Origin: Vulcanisaeta moutnovskia 768-28
GTDB taxonomy: Archaea; Thermoproteota; Thermoprotei; Thermoproteales; Thermocladiaceae
Reading direction: 5' to 3'
Assembly (NCBI RefSeq): GCF_000190315.1
Contig: NC_015151.1
Location: 558,001-622,000 of the forward strand
Length of the DNA stretch: 64,000 bases
Shown here: positions 52,537-62,236 of the stretch, in pieces
Layout of the letters: every line of letters starts with the position of its first letter
How positions within the stretch are numbered: the stretch's first letter is position 1
Program-made: the position numbers and the translations under genes
Notes under the pieces: generated by a model
Databases searched by the model: none
Seen by the model: only the letters and a program-made list of their open reading frames with translations
What the model was told of the DNA's origin: nothing

Positions 52537-52911
52537 TTATTGGGCTTTAGTGCTCTTTTCACCATGTTTTATCAATGACTCGCTGATTATACGAATTAAT
52601 GCACATATCTCTTCACAAATACTTGATGGCTTTATACCTGCGTTTATATACTCGATTATCATTATTGGCGTTGCATATGTACTAATCCAAAATTCAGCAA
52701 AAAGTCTCTCACCTCTATCCACTAAATGAACCTCCATGTTATTATTATCACTAAACCTAATCATGTACCTAGAGCCATCCATGAATGACTGCCTCTCCAC
52801 TGAACTAGCATTGCAAGTCCTCATGAGCAAATCAGCGACTAAACCAGCAACTCGCATACTCATTATTTCTTCCCTTACAGTGTCTGCTTTAAAATCAGTT
52901 GTTTCATACAC
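52537..52911 (-). CDS. Hypothetical protein, 124 residues
   Basis: Not recognised. Chosen over the overlapping plus-strand frame because its composition is that of a soluble protein. It has an N-terminal helix (TVREEIMSMRVAGLVADLLMRT), a beta-rich middle with paired charges (SRYMIRFSDNNNMEVHLVDRGERLFAEFWI) and C-terminal helices (ICEEICALIRIISESLIKHGEK). It is flanked by two other unknown genes. Function unknown. Confidence 0.5.
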   Translation of the reverse strand: MYETTDFKADTVREEIMSMRVAGLVADLLMRTCNASSVERQSFMDGSRYMIRFSDNNNMEVHLVDRGERLFAEFWISTYATPIMIIEYINAGIKPSSICEEICALIRIISESLIKHGEKSTKAQ

Positions 52912-52946
52912 ATGCTATTAAATTACGCTATAAACTAAGGGTAATA

Positions 52947-53489
52947 TTATTTAATGGTTATGGTACCATCGTCATCATCATTTCCATGAGACTTAAACAT
53001 CATAATGAAAAACTTGTATAATGATGATAGTTTATTATTTAATAAATCCTCAACTAATTGCCATGATGTTGTTAGTAACCCCGCATCATAAAGCGCAAGT
53101 CCAAAGCCCAGGTAATGATCTCCAGTTAATTGTGGGTCTGAAATCGTAAGTCCTAGGCCAGCGTAATGAATTATTGATATGTATGTGAAGTATATGAGAG
53201 CTATCATGAAGAATGTAATGTAGGTAATCATTAATGCCTTAGCCTTAGAGGACATCTTACCAAAGTTACCCTTTAACTGCTTGATCATTGTTATTGATGA
53301 TATCACGAGCATAGAGAACATGAACATGAACACAGGCGTTATCACAAGTATTGTTAAGTCAGCAGCACCATATATCCACAACTCAGTCAATACGTAGTCC
53401 ACAGCGATAGCCATTGCTAGGGCAGACACCAATGACATTATGTATACGTATCGCACATAATCCTGAATGCCACCCGTATTAACCGACAT
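52947..53489 (-). CDS. Hypothetical membrane protein, four transmembrane segments
   Basis: Start placed at the ATG at 53489 (MSVNTGGIQDYV), which gives 180 residues; an in-frame ATG at 53519 would add a short, unlikely WYC-containing leader. Hydrophobic segments lie at about residues 14-35, 42-72, 88-112 and 125-150. The C-terminal tail is Asp-rich (HGNDDDDGTITIK). No family recognised. Divergent from the reverse gyrase gene. Confidence 0.55.
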   Translation of the reverse strand: MSVNTGGIQDYVRYVYIMSLVSALAMAIAVDYVLTELWIYGAADLTILVITPVFMFMFSMLVISSITMIKQLKGNFGKMSSKAKALMITYITFFMIALIYFTYISIIHYAGLGLTISDPQLTGDHYLGFGLALYDAGLLTTSWQLVEDLLNNKLSSLYKFFIMMFKSHGNDDDDGTITIK

Positions 53490-53597
53490 ACTACTCAAGC
53501 AATACCAATGTAATATCAATATTTAATACTAACAATTAAGAAACCGCGTTGGCGACGAATATTTATTAAGGGGTTTCTCATAATGTGAGAAGATTAA

Positions 53598-56500
53598 ATG
53601 GAGAAACAACCAATAGTAATATATCGAAAAGCATGCCCAAACTGTGGGGGAGACATAACATCGGATAGATTGGGCGCTGGATTACCATGTTATAAGTGCT
53701 TACCTGAGGTGGCAAAGAAGGTGGCAAACACAATTGAGGTATTAAATACATTAGAGAAGCTCGGTACAATTAACAGGCTTAAATCATTGTCGAACTTAAT
53801 CAATGAATATAACGAATTCATGAACATGTTTAAGAAAGTAGTTGGAACAAATATGTGGGGTGCCCAAAGACTATGGACAAGGAGACTCATTAAAGGCAAG
53901 AGCTTCGCAATAGTTGCACCAACGGGTAGTGGAAAGACAACATTTGGTATGATGGCATCACTATACATTGCCTTAAGAAAAAGGAGTAAGGTATTAATAG
54001 TCGTTCCAACATCAACACTGGCTTACGACGTCCATAGAAGGTTAAGTGAATATTCAGGGAAAATGAATAGCAACATAAGGATTATTATGGCTTCATCTAT
54101 ACTATACAAACAGGAGTTGATAGATGCAATGAACGCCATTGAAAATGGCGACTTCGATATATTGATAATAACAAACGCCTTTTTACCAAGACACATGGAT
54201 TTACTCAGAAAGTATAGGTTTTCGCTGATTTTCGTTGATGATGTAGATAGCGTATTAAAAGCATCCAGCAAAAACATTGATAGATTATTACTACTGCTTG
54301 GTATTAATGAGGAGGCCCTCCATAAGGCCTTGACCGTTGTTGATTTAATGAAGAAGCTTAGGAAGGCTATTAGATTCAGGGCAAGTGATGAGGAAATTAA
54401 TAAACTTAAGGAAGATATTAAGAAACTAAGTACTGAACTAAGTAATTATGTAAAGAGCAATAATATAGGCATATTGATAGCCTCAGGAGCATTAACAAGA
54501 ATTAGAAGAACGGCTAGGTTGTTCCTGTTTAGGGAATTCCTTGGTTTCGAAACTGGTGGCAGAGCCGAGGGATTAAGAAATGTAGTTGATGCTTATACTA
54601 GACCTAAGGACTCCTTGGTGAGTGCAGCGGTTGAGATAGTAAAGAGACTAGGCGGTGGAGGAATAATATATGTACCACCCGATCTGAGGGAAATTATCGA
54701 TGAATTAAGTGAAAAATTGAATAATAATGGAATAAAGGCTGCAGCATACCTTAAGCCAAGTAAGTCATTACTTAATGATTTTGTTGATGGAAAGATCGAC
54801 GTACTCATTGGTCTTGCAACATCTAGGTCCTCCTTGGTTAGGGGTATTGATTTACCTCAGAGAATAGCTTATGTGGTTTTTGTCGGGGTTCCGCGCATGA
54901 AGTTTAGGATAAAACTTGAGGAGTTCACACCAATGAGATATTTAATGTTTCTATTTAATATTAGAAATATTGTGCCTCAATACTTGAGGAACGATGTTGA
55001 TAGAGTCATTGCAAGACTTAGAAATTTAACGGCACTTAATCAGGAGCAGGTGAATAATTTATTGATGGCAATTGAGGAAAATAGAGAATTGAGTGGATTT
55101 GATAAATACGCGGCTGATGTGATTAAGGATGCTGTCGATCTTGTGAATAAGTTATTAAGTGATCCAGGTATTAGAAGAGCAATTGAACAATCTAATGAGG
55201 TTGGTCTTGAGTATAGGGGTAATGATCTTTACGTAATTATTCCTGACCTAACAACGTATATTCAGGGAAGTGGTAGAACATCAAGGTTATACGTTGGTGG
55301 CGTATCCCTAGGATTATCAGTATTAATAGTAGACAATGAGAAGGTATTCAACGGCTTAGTTAGAAATCTTAGGTATAGGCTTGAGGATGTTAAGGTCCAG
55401 GACATTAATGAGATAAATATTGATGAGCTAATGAAGAAGATTAGGAATGAGAGAGAATTAATAAGGAATATAATGCTTGGGAGAATCCCCAATCAATTCC
55501 TTGAGAAAGATCCACTAAGAACCGCATTTGTTATTGTGGAATCACCAACGAAAGCAAGAACCATTGCGAACTTCTTTGGTGTACCTACAAGGAGGGAGAC
55601 AGGCCCATTAGTTATTTATGAAGCCACTTTAGGTAACCTATACCTATTAATAACCGCCACTAAGGGCCATATGTGGGATTTAATACCCGCTGCTCCAGCA
55701 GACGTTAAGAGCTTCTCTTCATTTTTAAGGTCAGAAAAACTCCTTGATTATTATGGAATACTTAGAGCTGGTAATAATTTCGTACCAATTTATGGCACGA
55801 TAAAGAGATGCCCCGTTGGTGGTGAGACGTATACTGAGGATATCAATGTTTGCAAGATACATGGTGCTGAGCTCATTGACGCCATGGACATAGTTAACGC
55901 GGTAAGGGATATCGCTACTGAGGTTGATCAAGTAATGATTGGCACTGATCCTGACGCCGAAGGTGAGAAAATAGCCTGGGATGTATATATGATGTTGAGA
56001 CCCTATGTGGGTAATATTGCTAGGATTGAGTTCCATGAGGTCACTAAGAAAGCCATTATTGATGCGATAATGAACCCAAGAACCATAAGCCTCAGTATGG
56101 TTGGTGCTCAGTTAGTAAGGAGGATTGAGGATAGGTGGATAGGATTCGGACTTAGCCAAATAGTCCAGGAAAAGTTCGGTAGGAGGACCCTATCGGCAGG
56201 TAGGGTTCAAACACCAGTCCTTGGCTGGATAATAGAAAGATATGATGAGAGCAGGAAAGATAAGATTTACACGGTTACCATGACATTAAGCAACGGCATA
56301 AAGATAAGGCTAGGTATACCACCTGATAAGGAGGAGTTGGTAAAGACCCTCAAGGCTCTGCATAGAAATAAAGCCGTTGATGCGGTGATTAAGGTTGCAG
56401 TAACAAAGGTCGGGGAAACTGAGGAAGAATTGAACCCACCACCACCATATACCACGGATGCCCTATTAAGGGATTCGGCGAATATACTTGGTTTAAGCGT

Positions 56501-57389
56501 TGAACAAACAATGGCAATTGCGCAGGAATTATTTGAGTCAGGTCTCATAACATATCATAGAACCGACAGCACCAGAGTATCTAGTGTGGGTATTGGCATT
56601 GCTAAGGAGTACATAAGCGAGAAAGTCAGTTCTGATTACTTCGTAGGCAGGACTTGGGGTGGTAAGGAAATTGGCGCCCACGAGTGCATAAGACCAACGA
56701 GACCCATTGATAGTGATGATTTAAGGAACCTACTTAATACTGGGTTACTTCAGTTAGCAATTAAGGTTACAGCAAATCACTTAAGGGTTTACGACTTAAT
56801 ATTTAAGAGATTCATCGCAAGCCAGATGAAGAGTGCTAAAGTTATGAAGGAGAAGTTAAGAATAAGTGTTTATTTTAATGGTGTTGATACTCATGACGAG
56901 GAAATTGAGAGAATCTCAAAAATACTAGAGCCAGGCTTTACGAGATTTTGGGGCTATCTTGAGGGTAAGGAATACCAAGAACTTACACCAGGTGAATATA
57001 ACGTGACTAGTATTGATTACATTAAGAAGGTGAGTAGAACATTACCACTTAGGGAGGGTGATATAATCGCCATGATGAAGGAGAGAGGTATTGGTAGACC
57101 AAGCACCTATGCCAAGATTGTTGATGTAATACTGAAGAGACGTTATGCCTTAGTTGTCGGCAGGAGGACTAGGTATGTTGTACCTACGAATCTTGGCCGT
57201 CAAGTCTATAAGTTCTTGACTGAGGATAATAAGGAATTCAGCGACTTAGTTAGTGAGGAGAGGACTAGGATGGTTGAGAAGCATATGGATGATGTTGAGG
57301 TTGGTGAAAGGGATTACATGGATGTGCTTAATGAGTTATTTAACGAGGCGATAAGTAAGGGAATACTTAAGGAGAACGTTATTAGTTAA
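53598..57389 (+). CDS. rgy: Reverse gyrase
   Basis: 1263 residues, full length. The N-terminal Zn finger has Cys13, 16, 31 and 34. The SF2 helicase-like half has Gln90, Walker A APTGSGKT (107-114) and the VDDVDS box. A second, partial zinc motif is CPVGG...CKIHG. The type IA topoisomerase half has the TOPRIM start ESPTKARTIANFFG and GTDPDAEGEKIAWD, with active-site Tyr986 in LITYHRTDSTR. It introduces positive supercoils using ATP and is the hallmark enzyme of hyperthermophiles. No intein or split is seen. Confidence 0.97.
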   Translation: MEKQPIVIYRKACPNCGGDITSDRLGAGLPCYKCLPEVAKKVANTIEVLNTLEKLGTINRLKSLSNLINEYNEFMNMFKKVVGTNMWGAQRLWTRRLIKGKSFAIVAPTGSGKTTFGMMASLYIALRKRSKVLIVVPTSTLAYDVHRRLSEYSGKMNSNIRIIMASSILYKQELIDAMNAIENGDFDILIITNAFLPRHMDLLRKYRFSLIFVDDVDSVLKASSKNIDRLLLLLGINEEALHKALTVVDLMKKLRKAIRFRASDEEINKLKEDIKKLSTELSNYVKSNNIGILIASGALTRIRRTARLFLFREFLGFETGGRAEGLRNVVDAYTRPKDSLVSAAVEIVKRLGGGGIIYVPPDLREIIDELSEKLNNNGIKAAAYLKPSKSLLNDFVDGKIDVLIGLATSRSSLVRGIDLPQRIAYVVFVGVPRMKFRIKLEEFTPMRYLMFLFNIRNIVPQYLRNDVDRVIARLRNLTALNQEQVNNLLMAIEENRELSGFDKYAADVIKDAVDLVNKLLSDPGIRRAIEQSNEVGLEYRGNDLYVIIPDLTTYIQGSGRTSRLYVGGVSLGLSVLIVDNEKVFNGLVRNLRYRLEDVKVQDINEINIDELMKKIRNERELIRNIMLGRIPNQFLEKDPLRTAFVIVESPTKARTIANFFGVPTRRETGPLVIYEATLGNLYLLITATKGHMWDLIPAAPADVKSFSSFLRSEKLLDYYGILRAGNNFVPIYGTIKRCPVGGETYTEDINVCKIHGAELIDAMDIVNAVRDIATEVDQVMIGTDPDAEGEKIAWDVYMMLRPYVGNIARIEFHEVTKKAIIDAIMNPRTISLSMVGAQLVRRIEDRWIGFGLSQIVQEKFGRRTLSAGRVQTPVLGWIIERYDESRKDKIYTVTMTLSNGIKIRLGIPPDKEELVKTLKALHRNKAVDAVIKVAVTKVGETEEELNPPPPYTTDALLRDSANILGLSVEQTMAIAQELFESGLITYHRTDSTRVSSVGIGIAKEYISEKVSSDYFVGRTWGGKEIGAHECIRPTRPIDSDDLRNLLNTGLLQLAIKVTANHLRVYDLIFKRFIASQMKSAKVMKEKLRISVYFNGVDTHDEEIERISKILEPGFTRFWGYLEGKEYQELTPGEYNVTSIDYIKKVSRTLPLREGDIIAMMKERGIGRPSTYAKIVDVILKRRYALVVGRRTRYVVPTNLGRQVYKFLTEDNKEFSDLVSEERTRMVEKHMDDVEVGERDYMDVLNELFNEAISKGILKENVIS

Positions 57390-57391
57390 AC

Positions 57392-60300
57392 TTAACCGCA
57401 TGACCCTGTCTTGCAGTATGGATCATCAGTCTCCCCAAGTTCCTCCTGCATCTCCTCCTCAATACTCTCGCCGCCATTACCCTTAATTCTAATCAATTTA
57501 TCCTTAAGCGCAGATAGGGACGTGTAACTAGCCTTGGCCTCAACCTTAGGTTTTGTCTCTACCTTAACCTCCTTAACTTCTACAGACGGCTTAGCCTCAG
57601 CACCCTTAACACCTGTGTATATCACCTGAACGGACTTACTCTTATCCCTATACACCGTTATTCCAAAGGCATTAAGCAGCCAAGCTAATCTATAGGCTTG
57701 CTCAACATCCTCGATAGGGGTATCGCTCGGCATATTTATCGTCTTACTAACACCTGAGTCATTCCATCTAGCCCAAGTCACTTGCATGTAGACGTGCCAC
57801 TTCCAGTGAATCTCATGCGCAGTCCTAAGCAGATTGGCTAATGGATGGTCTCTTGGTAATATTCCGTACTCCTCGACAAAACTCCTCGTCGCCTCATCAA
57901 GTGCCTTTGTCTGCATTAACAGTTTAAGTGCTGTATAGTTATACTCAATGAGCTTACCAATTGATAAATTCCTAATATAAGCGATAGCGAAGAGGGGCTC
58001 AATACTCGAGTTCACACCAGCAATGAGACTTCTCGATCCCTCAGGCGCTATGCTCATTATTGAACCATTCCTAATGCCTATAGTACTTACATCTATTGAC
58101 AGGTCACTATCTGAGGCCTTATACCCCCTAAGTACTGTTGTTGCTCCATCAATTATTGCCTTAACCTTGATATCGCCATAACCAACATCCAGCGTCTTTA
58201 AGTATTCATCAACTGCATCCTTATCGATAGCACTTGAGAACTTCTCAAGCCTTTCCCTATGTTTTGTCCACGGCAATACCCCCTCAGCCCAATCACTATG
58301 CTTATACGCTGGGTAAACACCCTTCTCCTTAGCCAACTCAATACTTGCTCTAACAGCCATCCTAGCAATGAAGCTAGCCAACTCATTAGAGACGGCAAGC
58401 GCCTGCGGTGAGTCATACTTAAGACCAAGGGCTATTAAAGTATCAGCAAGTCCATTAGCACCAAGTCCAATTCTTCTAGTCTCAAGAACCCTCTTCCTAA
58501 GCCTATCATGCGGTAACTTATTAACATCAATAACATCATCTAGGAACCTAACGGCTAACTGAACATCCCTAGCCAGGGAATCCCAATCAATCCTTCCATC
58601 ATAAACATATTTCACTAAATTAATGCTACCTAAATTACAACTCTCAAAATCATAAAGCGACTCCTCAGAACAATTGTGGCTTACAAACCCGCCAGCCACA
58701 TAGTAGTGATAACCAGGTACTGTGGTATCAAAAACCTCCTCCTCACCCATGTACTCTATGTCCTTAACCGTTACTAATGGCGGATCCACCTTAACCTTCT
58801 TAAGAGAAACCCTAGCGCTTTTGGCAGGGTCAGCAAACCCTATCTTTTCCATGAACAACTTCCTGCTATAATTCTTAATCACTAATTCGTGGAAGGTATT
58901 CGATCTGTAAACTCTGACATCGCCAGACTTAGTTACGTATACGAAGCCACGTTCGGCCTTTGACGTTTCGGTCCTAGCCCTATCCTCGTATATTGTAGAC
59001 ATTATTCCAAATAACAGGAGTAACTCCTGAACCTGCTTGAGTAGTCTTAAAGATGCTGATGCTAATCTTATTGCTGAGTCGCGATCTACCGTACCATCTG
59101 CCGTGAACAATCCCCTAAGGAACGCCCTAATCTCACTTGGCTTTAGTGTATAGACTATCTCTGGCACAACCCTCATCGTAGAATCTGCATTTACTAATTC
59201 AGACGCTATTCTCTTGAAGTATGTTCGTACATCCTTGGACGTGGCCATGACCTTTATCTCATTTCCTTCATAGTAAACATGGATTATTGCACGTGGGAAT
59301 CTATTCCTTAAGATATCGATGACCATCTGTGCAATACCCTCCTCCTTCTCAGCATTGAAGTACCACGCAACATACCCATTATGTCTCTCCTTATTTTCAC
59401 GTAAGAATCCATCACCGACCAATAAGCCCAGTAAGAATGCCATGTCCTCACCAATGCTATTACTGCCAAAGTCCTTGCTGAATCTGTCTATGTCCATCCT
59501 GGACATGTATATCAAGTCACCGGGCTTTAATTGATCAACTCTCTTCCAGACAATCCAGTAATCATATGCTTTATTGCCTAACGAAGCCCTGATTACCTGC
59601 TGTACCTCAAGTGGTGCATCGTCGCATTCCTCACATGGATCTTTAGTTGCAACGATTAACCTATGGTCAGGGGTTGCCTTTAATTCATAGCCCTCCTTAG
59701 TAATCACCTTATATACAGGCTTAACGCCTTGGCTAAAGACCTTGGACCTCATTACGACAGGTTCACTAACCTTAACTGCTTTGTATCCATGACTGGTAAC
59801 TGCATGCAATACTACTGCTTTGCCAGGCACTACTAAATCAACCTCGTTAATTCCCTGCTTAACTAATCTCCCAATCTGTAAATACCCATACTTAGTGAGT
59901 ATCCTCGTATCACCAGTAACACATGGGTTAGTGGCATTTATGACCTCGCCTGGTATTTTTTCATTATTTATGTAATTAGCTAGGTCCCTATTCCATAGCC
60001 CTGGATCACCGCTGTCCCATGCTGATTTGACTATCTTGTCCCAAAGCTCCTTGGCGTTAATTCTTCTCCAAATCCTTATCTTACCAGCCTTTATTGCCTC
60101 AATACAGCCCTCATAGCATTTAATGAATTCCTCACCCCAGGTCTTATATAGGCATGGACACTCCCTTGGGTTTACTAGGTAAATGTCCTCTCCCTTAAGT
60201 GCCTTCTGCATGAAGTGGTCGTCTATGGCAACGCTAATGTTGAAGTTCTGGAGCTGAATGTCCTTAAGCTCACCGCTCTTTGAGGTTATGAACTTCTCAA

Positions 60301-61330
60301 TGTCAGGGTGCCACCAGAAGAGCATGCCCATCTGGGCACCACGCCTCTTACCACCCTGCTTAATTGTGTCCACCAACGTATCAAAGAGCTTCATGAAGCT
60401 AAGCGGCCCAGAGGCAATACCAGTCGTACTCCTAACTATATCACCCTCAGGCCTTAACTTACCGAAGTTATAACCAACACCACCACCTGACTGGAATATT
60501 AACGCGGCGAGCCTTAGGGCATCCATTATTCCGAAGTTGCACTCTGGATCCTCCCTATTCGTGTCGCTCTCTCTGGATAGGCAGTCATCAATGGGTACAA
60601 CGAAGCATGCAGAAAGTTGTCCAAGCCTTGTCATTGCGTTATAAAGCGTTGGTGAGTTGGGCATTAATTTCAATTGACTCATTAGGTCGTAAAACCTCCT
60701 CGTCCACGTTATTGGATCACCACCGTACTTAAGCTCCGCATAGGCTACGCCCATTGCCGTCCTCATCCATAGGTACTGGGGCGCTTCGAAAAATGAACCG
60801 TCAAGTCTCTTTAACAGATACCTACTCATTAGCGTTCTAACTCCATTGTAGGTAAGTAGTAAATCCCTACTTGGGTCAAGGTATTTAGCCAACTCATCAA
60901 TGTGCTGGGCATACCAGGCACTCATCTCTGAGTCCCAAATCCTAAGCTCAAGCCCTGTCCTAAACCAAGCCCTAAAGCCCTCCCTATACGCATCCTCGAA
61001 TCTAGTTCTTCCATCATTAATTGCCTTAACAACGTCCTTACCCCAAACCTGCTTATACATGCTCCAAAGTAGGTAGTTCCTAGCCGCATCATGCCACTTC
61101 AAGTCATCAGTGACCATGTTAAGCATGATTAATTGAACTCTATCTGACAATTCACTGCTAGGCAGTGTGCCCTTAATATCGAGGGCATTAATTACTAGGT
61201 CAGGGTCTGGGACACCCGCAAGTTTAAGAGAGCGGACTAACTTCTCCCTTGAGAAGTCCTCAGTGTTCCCATTCCTCTTTAATATCCTTATTCTAACCAC
61301 CTTACTTATTGCTTCAGTACTTAATTGCAC
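57392..61330 (-). CDS. nrdJ: Class II (adenosylcobalamin-dependent) ribonucleotide reductase with intein
   Basis: 1312 codons from a GTG start; 895 residues after removal of a 417-residue intein. An N-terminal ATP-cone (about 12-95, KRNGNTEDFSREKLVRSLKLAG) precedes the catalytic barrel with Cys242 (LSACFVVP), NPCSE split by the intein, ESCNLGSINL (radical Cys) and the C-terminal redox tail CKTGSCG. It reduces ribonucleotides for DNA synthesis. Class II is inferred from the single long chain with no NrdB or glycyl-radical motif. Convergent with reverse gyrase, 2-bp gap. Confidence 0.92.
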   Translation of the reverse strand: MQLSTEAISKVVRIRILKRNGNTEDFSREKLVRSLKLAGVPDPDLVINALDIKGTLPSSELSDRVQLIMLNMVTDDLKWHDAARNYLLWSMYKQVWGKDVVKAINDGRTRFEDAYREGFRAWFRTGLELRIWDSEMSAWYAQHIDELAKYLDPSRDLLLTYNGVRTLMSRYLLKRLDGSFFEAPQYLWMRTAMGVAYAELKYGGDPITWTRRFYDLMSQLKLMPNSPTLYNAMTRLGQLSACFVVPIDDCLSRESDTNREDPECNFGIMDALRLAALIFQSGGGVGYNFGKLRPEGDIVRSTTGIASGPLSFMKLFDTLVDTIKQGGKRRGAQMGMLFWWHPDIEKFITSKSGELKDIQLQNFNISVAIDDHFMQKALKGEDIYLVNPRECPCLYKTWGEEFIKCYEGCIEAIKAGKIRIWRRINAKELWDKIVKSAWDSGDPGLWNRDLANYINNEKIPGEVINATNPCVTGDTRILTKYGYLQIGRLVKQGINEVDLVVPGKAVVLHAVTSHGYKAVKVSEPVVMRSKVFSQGVKPVYKVITKEGYELKATPDHRLIVATKDPCEECDDAPLEVQQVIRASLGNKAYDYWIVWKRVDQLKPGDLIYMSRMDIDRFSKDFGSNSIGEDMAFLLGLLVGDGFLRENKERHNGYVAWYFNAEKEEGIAQMVIDILRNRFPRAIIHVYYEGNEIKVMATSKDVRTYFKRIASELVNADSTMRVVPEIVYTLKPSEIRAFLRGLFTADGTVDRDSAIRLASASLRLLKQVQELLLLFGIMSTIYEDRARTETSKAERGFVYVTKSGDVRVYRSNTFHELVIKNYSRKLFMEKIGFADPAKSARVSLKKVKVDPPLVTVKDIEYMGEEEVFDTTVPGYHYYVAGGFVSHNCSEESLYDFESCNLGSINLVKYVYDGRIDWDSLARDVQLAVRFLDDVIDVNKLPHDRLRKRVLETRRIGLGANGLADTLIALGLKYDSPQALAVSNELASFIARMAVRASIELAKEKGVYPAYKHSDWAEGVLPWTKHRERLEKFSSAIDKDAVDEYLKTLDVGYGDIKVKAIIDGATTVLRGYKASDSDLSIDVSTIGIRNGSIMSIAPEGSRSLIAGVNSSIEPLFAIAYIRNLSIGKLIEYNYTALKLLMQTKALDEATRSFVEEYGILPRDHPLANLLRTAHEIHWKWHVYMQVTWARWNDSGVSKTINMPSDTPIEDVEQAYRLAWLLNAFGITVYRDKSKSVQVIYTGVKGAEAKPSVEVKEVKVETKPKVEAKASYTSLSALKDKLIRIKGNGGESIEEEMQEELGETDDPYCKTGSCG
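58673..59923 (-). other. LAGLIDADG intein in ribonucleotide reductase
   Basis: Residues 470-886 (417 aa) of the precursor. Splice block A begins Cys470 (CVTGDTRILTKYG), block B has ATPDHRL, and the end is GYHYYVAGGFVSHN followed by extein Cys887. Both nucleophiles (Cys1, Cys+1) and the terminal His-Asn are intact, so splicing should work. Two LAGLIDADG helices, AFLLGLLVGDGFL (631-643) and AFLRGLFTADGTV (736-748), keep their acidic residues, so homing activity is possible. Insertion is exactly at TNP|CSE. Confidence 0.92.
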
Positions 61331-61484
61331 ACAGGAAATTTAAATTACTTTTATTAGGGGGCAGCGGACAAAATAAGTTAACACGAACCTAAGTGAAGAG
61401 AATATATATTGCTTTCACTCACCTCAACTGTAATTGCTGAAACCCAAAAAGCAATTTATTCCCTGTAATATATAGCATAGGACT

Positions 61485-61682
61485 ATGTATCTAGTCGTGG
61501 CATGCCCTAAGTGTGGGAATTACTCAATTACCCGCGATACTACTAAAACGCATCAATGTCCATACTGCGGCTATGTAATGCGTATTGAGGAAGTAACAAT
61601 AATTGCGCGAGCCAAGAATGGCAAAGAAGCCAGAGAAATAATTTTGAAGCTAAAGACTCCCAAGGAATTAAGAAGACCTTAA
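61485..61682 (+). CDS. DUF1922-type small zinc-ribbon protein
   Basis: A 65-residue protein with two Cys pairs, CPKC at 8-11 and CPYC at 25-28, and the opening MYLVVACPKCGNY common to archaeal DUF1922 proteins. The C-terminal half is a basic helix (AKNGKEAREIILKL). The function of the family is unknown. Divergent from nrdJ. Confidence 0.75.
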   Translation: MYLVVACPKCGNYSITRDTTKTHQCPYCGYVMRIEEVTIIARAKNGKEAREIILKLKTPKELRRP

Positions 61683-61735
61683 TGCACTAGTTCTGGTATA
61701 ATTAACCACTTAATGACCCAATTACAATGTACATA

Positions 61736-61770
61736 AAGCCTCGTCCTTTAGGGCAGGGAAGAGGTCAACG
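61736..61770 (+). mobile_element. Isolated IS200/IS605-like right-end (omega-RNA-type) hairpin remnant
   Basis: The stretch around cctcgtcctttagggcaggg (starting 61739), followed by aagaggtcaa, matches the GC-rich hairpin plus GAGGTCA tail commonly found after tnpB in IS200/IS605 elements of hot-spring archaea. The stem is about eight bp with one mismatch and a short loop. No transposase coding remains beside it. It lies about 170 bp from tRNA-Gly. Confidence 0.55.
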
Positions 61771-61931
61771 TACCGAACAAGGTATAAATTGACCATGCTA
61801 ATATTTAATATGGCATAGCCCAGTTTTAATCCTAAATGCAACATTACCTAATTAACTCATACATTAATGGACATTAGGATGACGTAAACGATCATGACAA
61901 TAATATACGGTTAATTTAATTATTGATTAGT

Positions 61932-62022
61932 GCGGCCGCCGGGATTCGAACCCGGGTTCTGCGGCTCTCTACGTTCATTGCTCGGAAGGCCGCCATCCTA
62001 GACCAGGCTAGACTACGGCCGC
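61932..62022 (-). tRNA. tRNA-Gly (anticodon TCC) with 16-nt intron
   Basis: Minus-strand cloverleaf: acceptor GCGGCCG paired with CGGCCGC, anticodon arm GCGGC CTTCCGA GCCGC (anticodon TCC), T arm CCGGG TTCGAAT CCCGG. The 91-bp gene yields a 75-nt tRNA after removal of the intron. CCA is not encoded. Confidence 0.92.
61967..61982 (-). other. tRNA-Gly intron
   Basis: Sixteen extra bases (agcaatgaacgtagag on the RNA strand) sit between positions 37 and 38, the canonical archaeal site cut by the bulge-helix-bulge endonuclease. The AG repeated at both ends leaves the exact boundary ambiguous by a base or two. Confidence 0.85.
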
Positions 62023-62041
62023 GGGTTCTGTTTATTCATTG

Positions 62042-62052
62042 CTTATTTAAAA
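62042..62052 (-). promoter_or_regulatory. TATA box of tRNA-Gly
   Basis: Minus-strand ttttaaataag, centred 25 bp upstream of the first tRNA base at 62022. Confidence 0.65.
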
Positions 62053-62236
62053 GCGTTTTCCGTCATTCATGACGCATCAATGAACGCCATAAGAACTAGG
62101 AAGTATGTACTAAACCTTGATAAAAAACTGAATAGTACCCGGAGAGAAACAATGCTTTGAGACCAAGCAAACTTGTTTTAGATATACTTAGTAAGTTGTT
62201 ATTTTAAACTTCGAAGCTATTAAGAAGAAAGTTGAT
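62053..62236. other. Intergenic stretch between tRNA-Gly and the thiolase gene
   Basis: No RNA or convincing coding feature seen beyond the tRNA promoter. A 26-codon plus-strand frame exists near 62100 but has no support. Confidence 0.4.

Noticed and set aside
52466-52729. Plus-strand 87-codon frame opposite the 124-residue unknown gene
   Set aside because: Its composition is mostly a hydrophobic shadow of the minus-strand gene. The minus-strand product looks like a real soluble protein, and this frame has no motif.
62103-62159. Short plus-strand frame (MNAIRTRKYVLNL...) that briefly resembles a TnpB N-terminus
   Set aside because: The resemblance is a handful of residues with no continuation in any frame.
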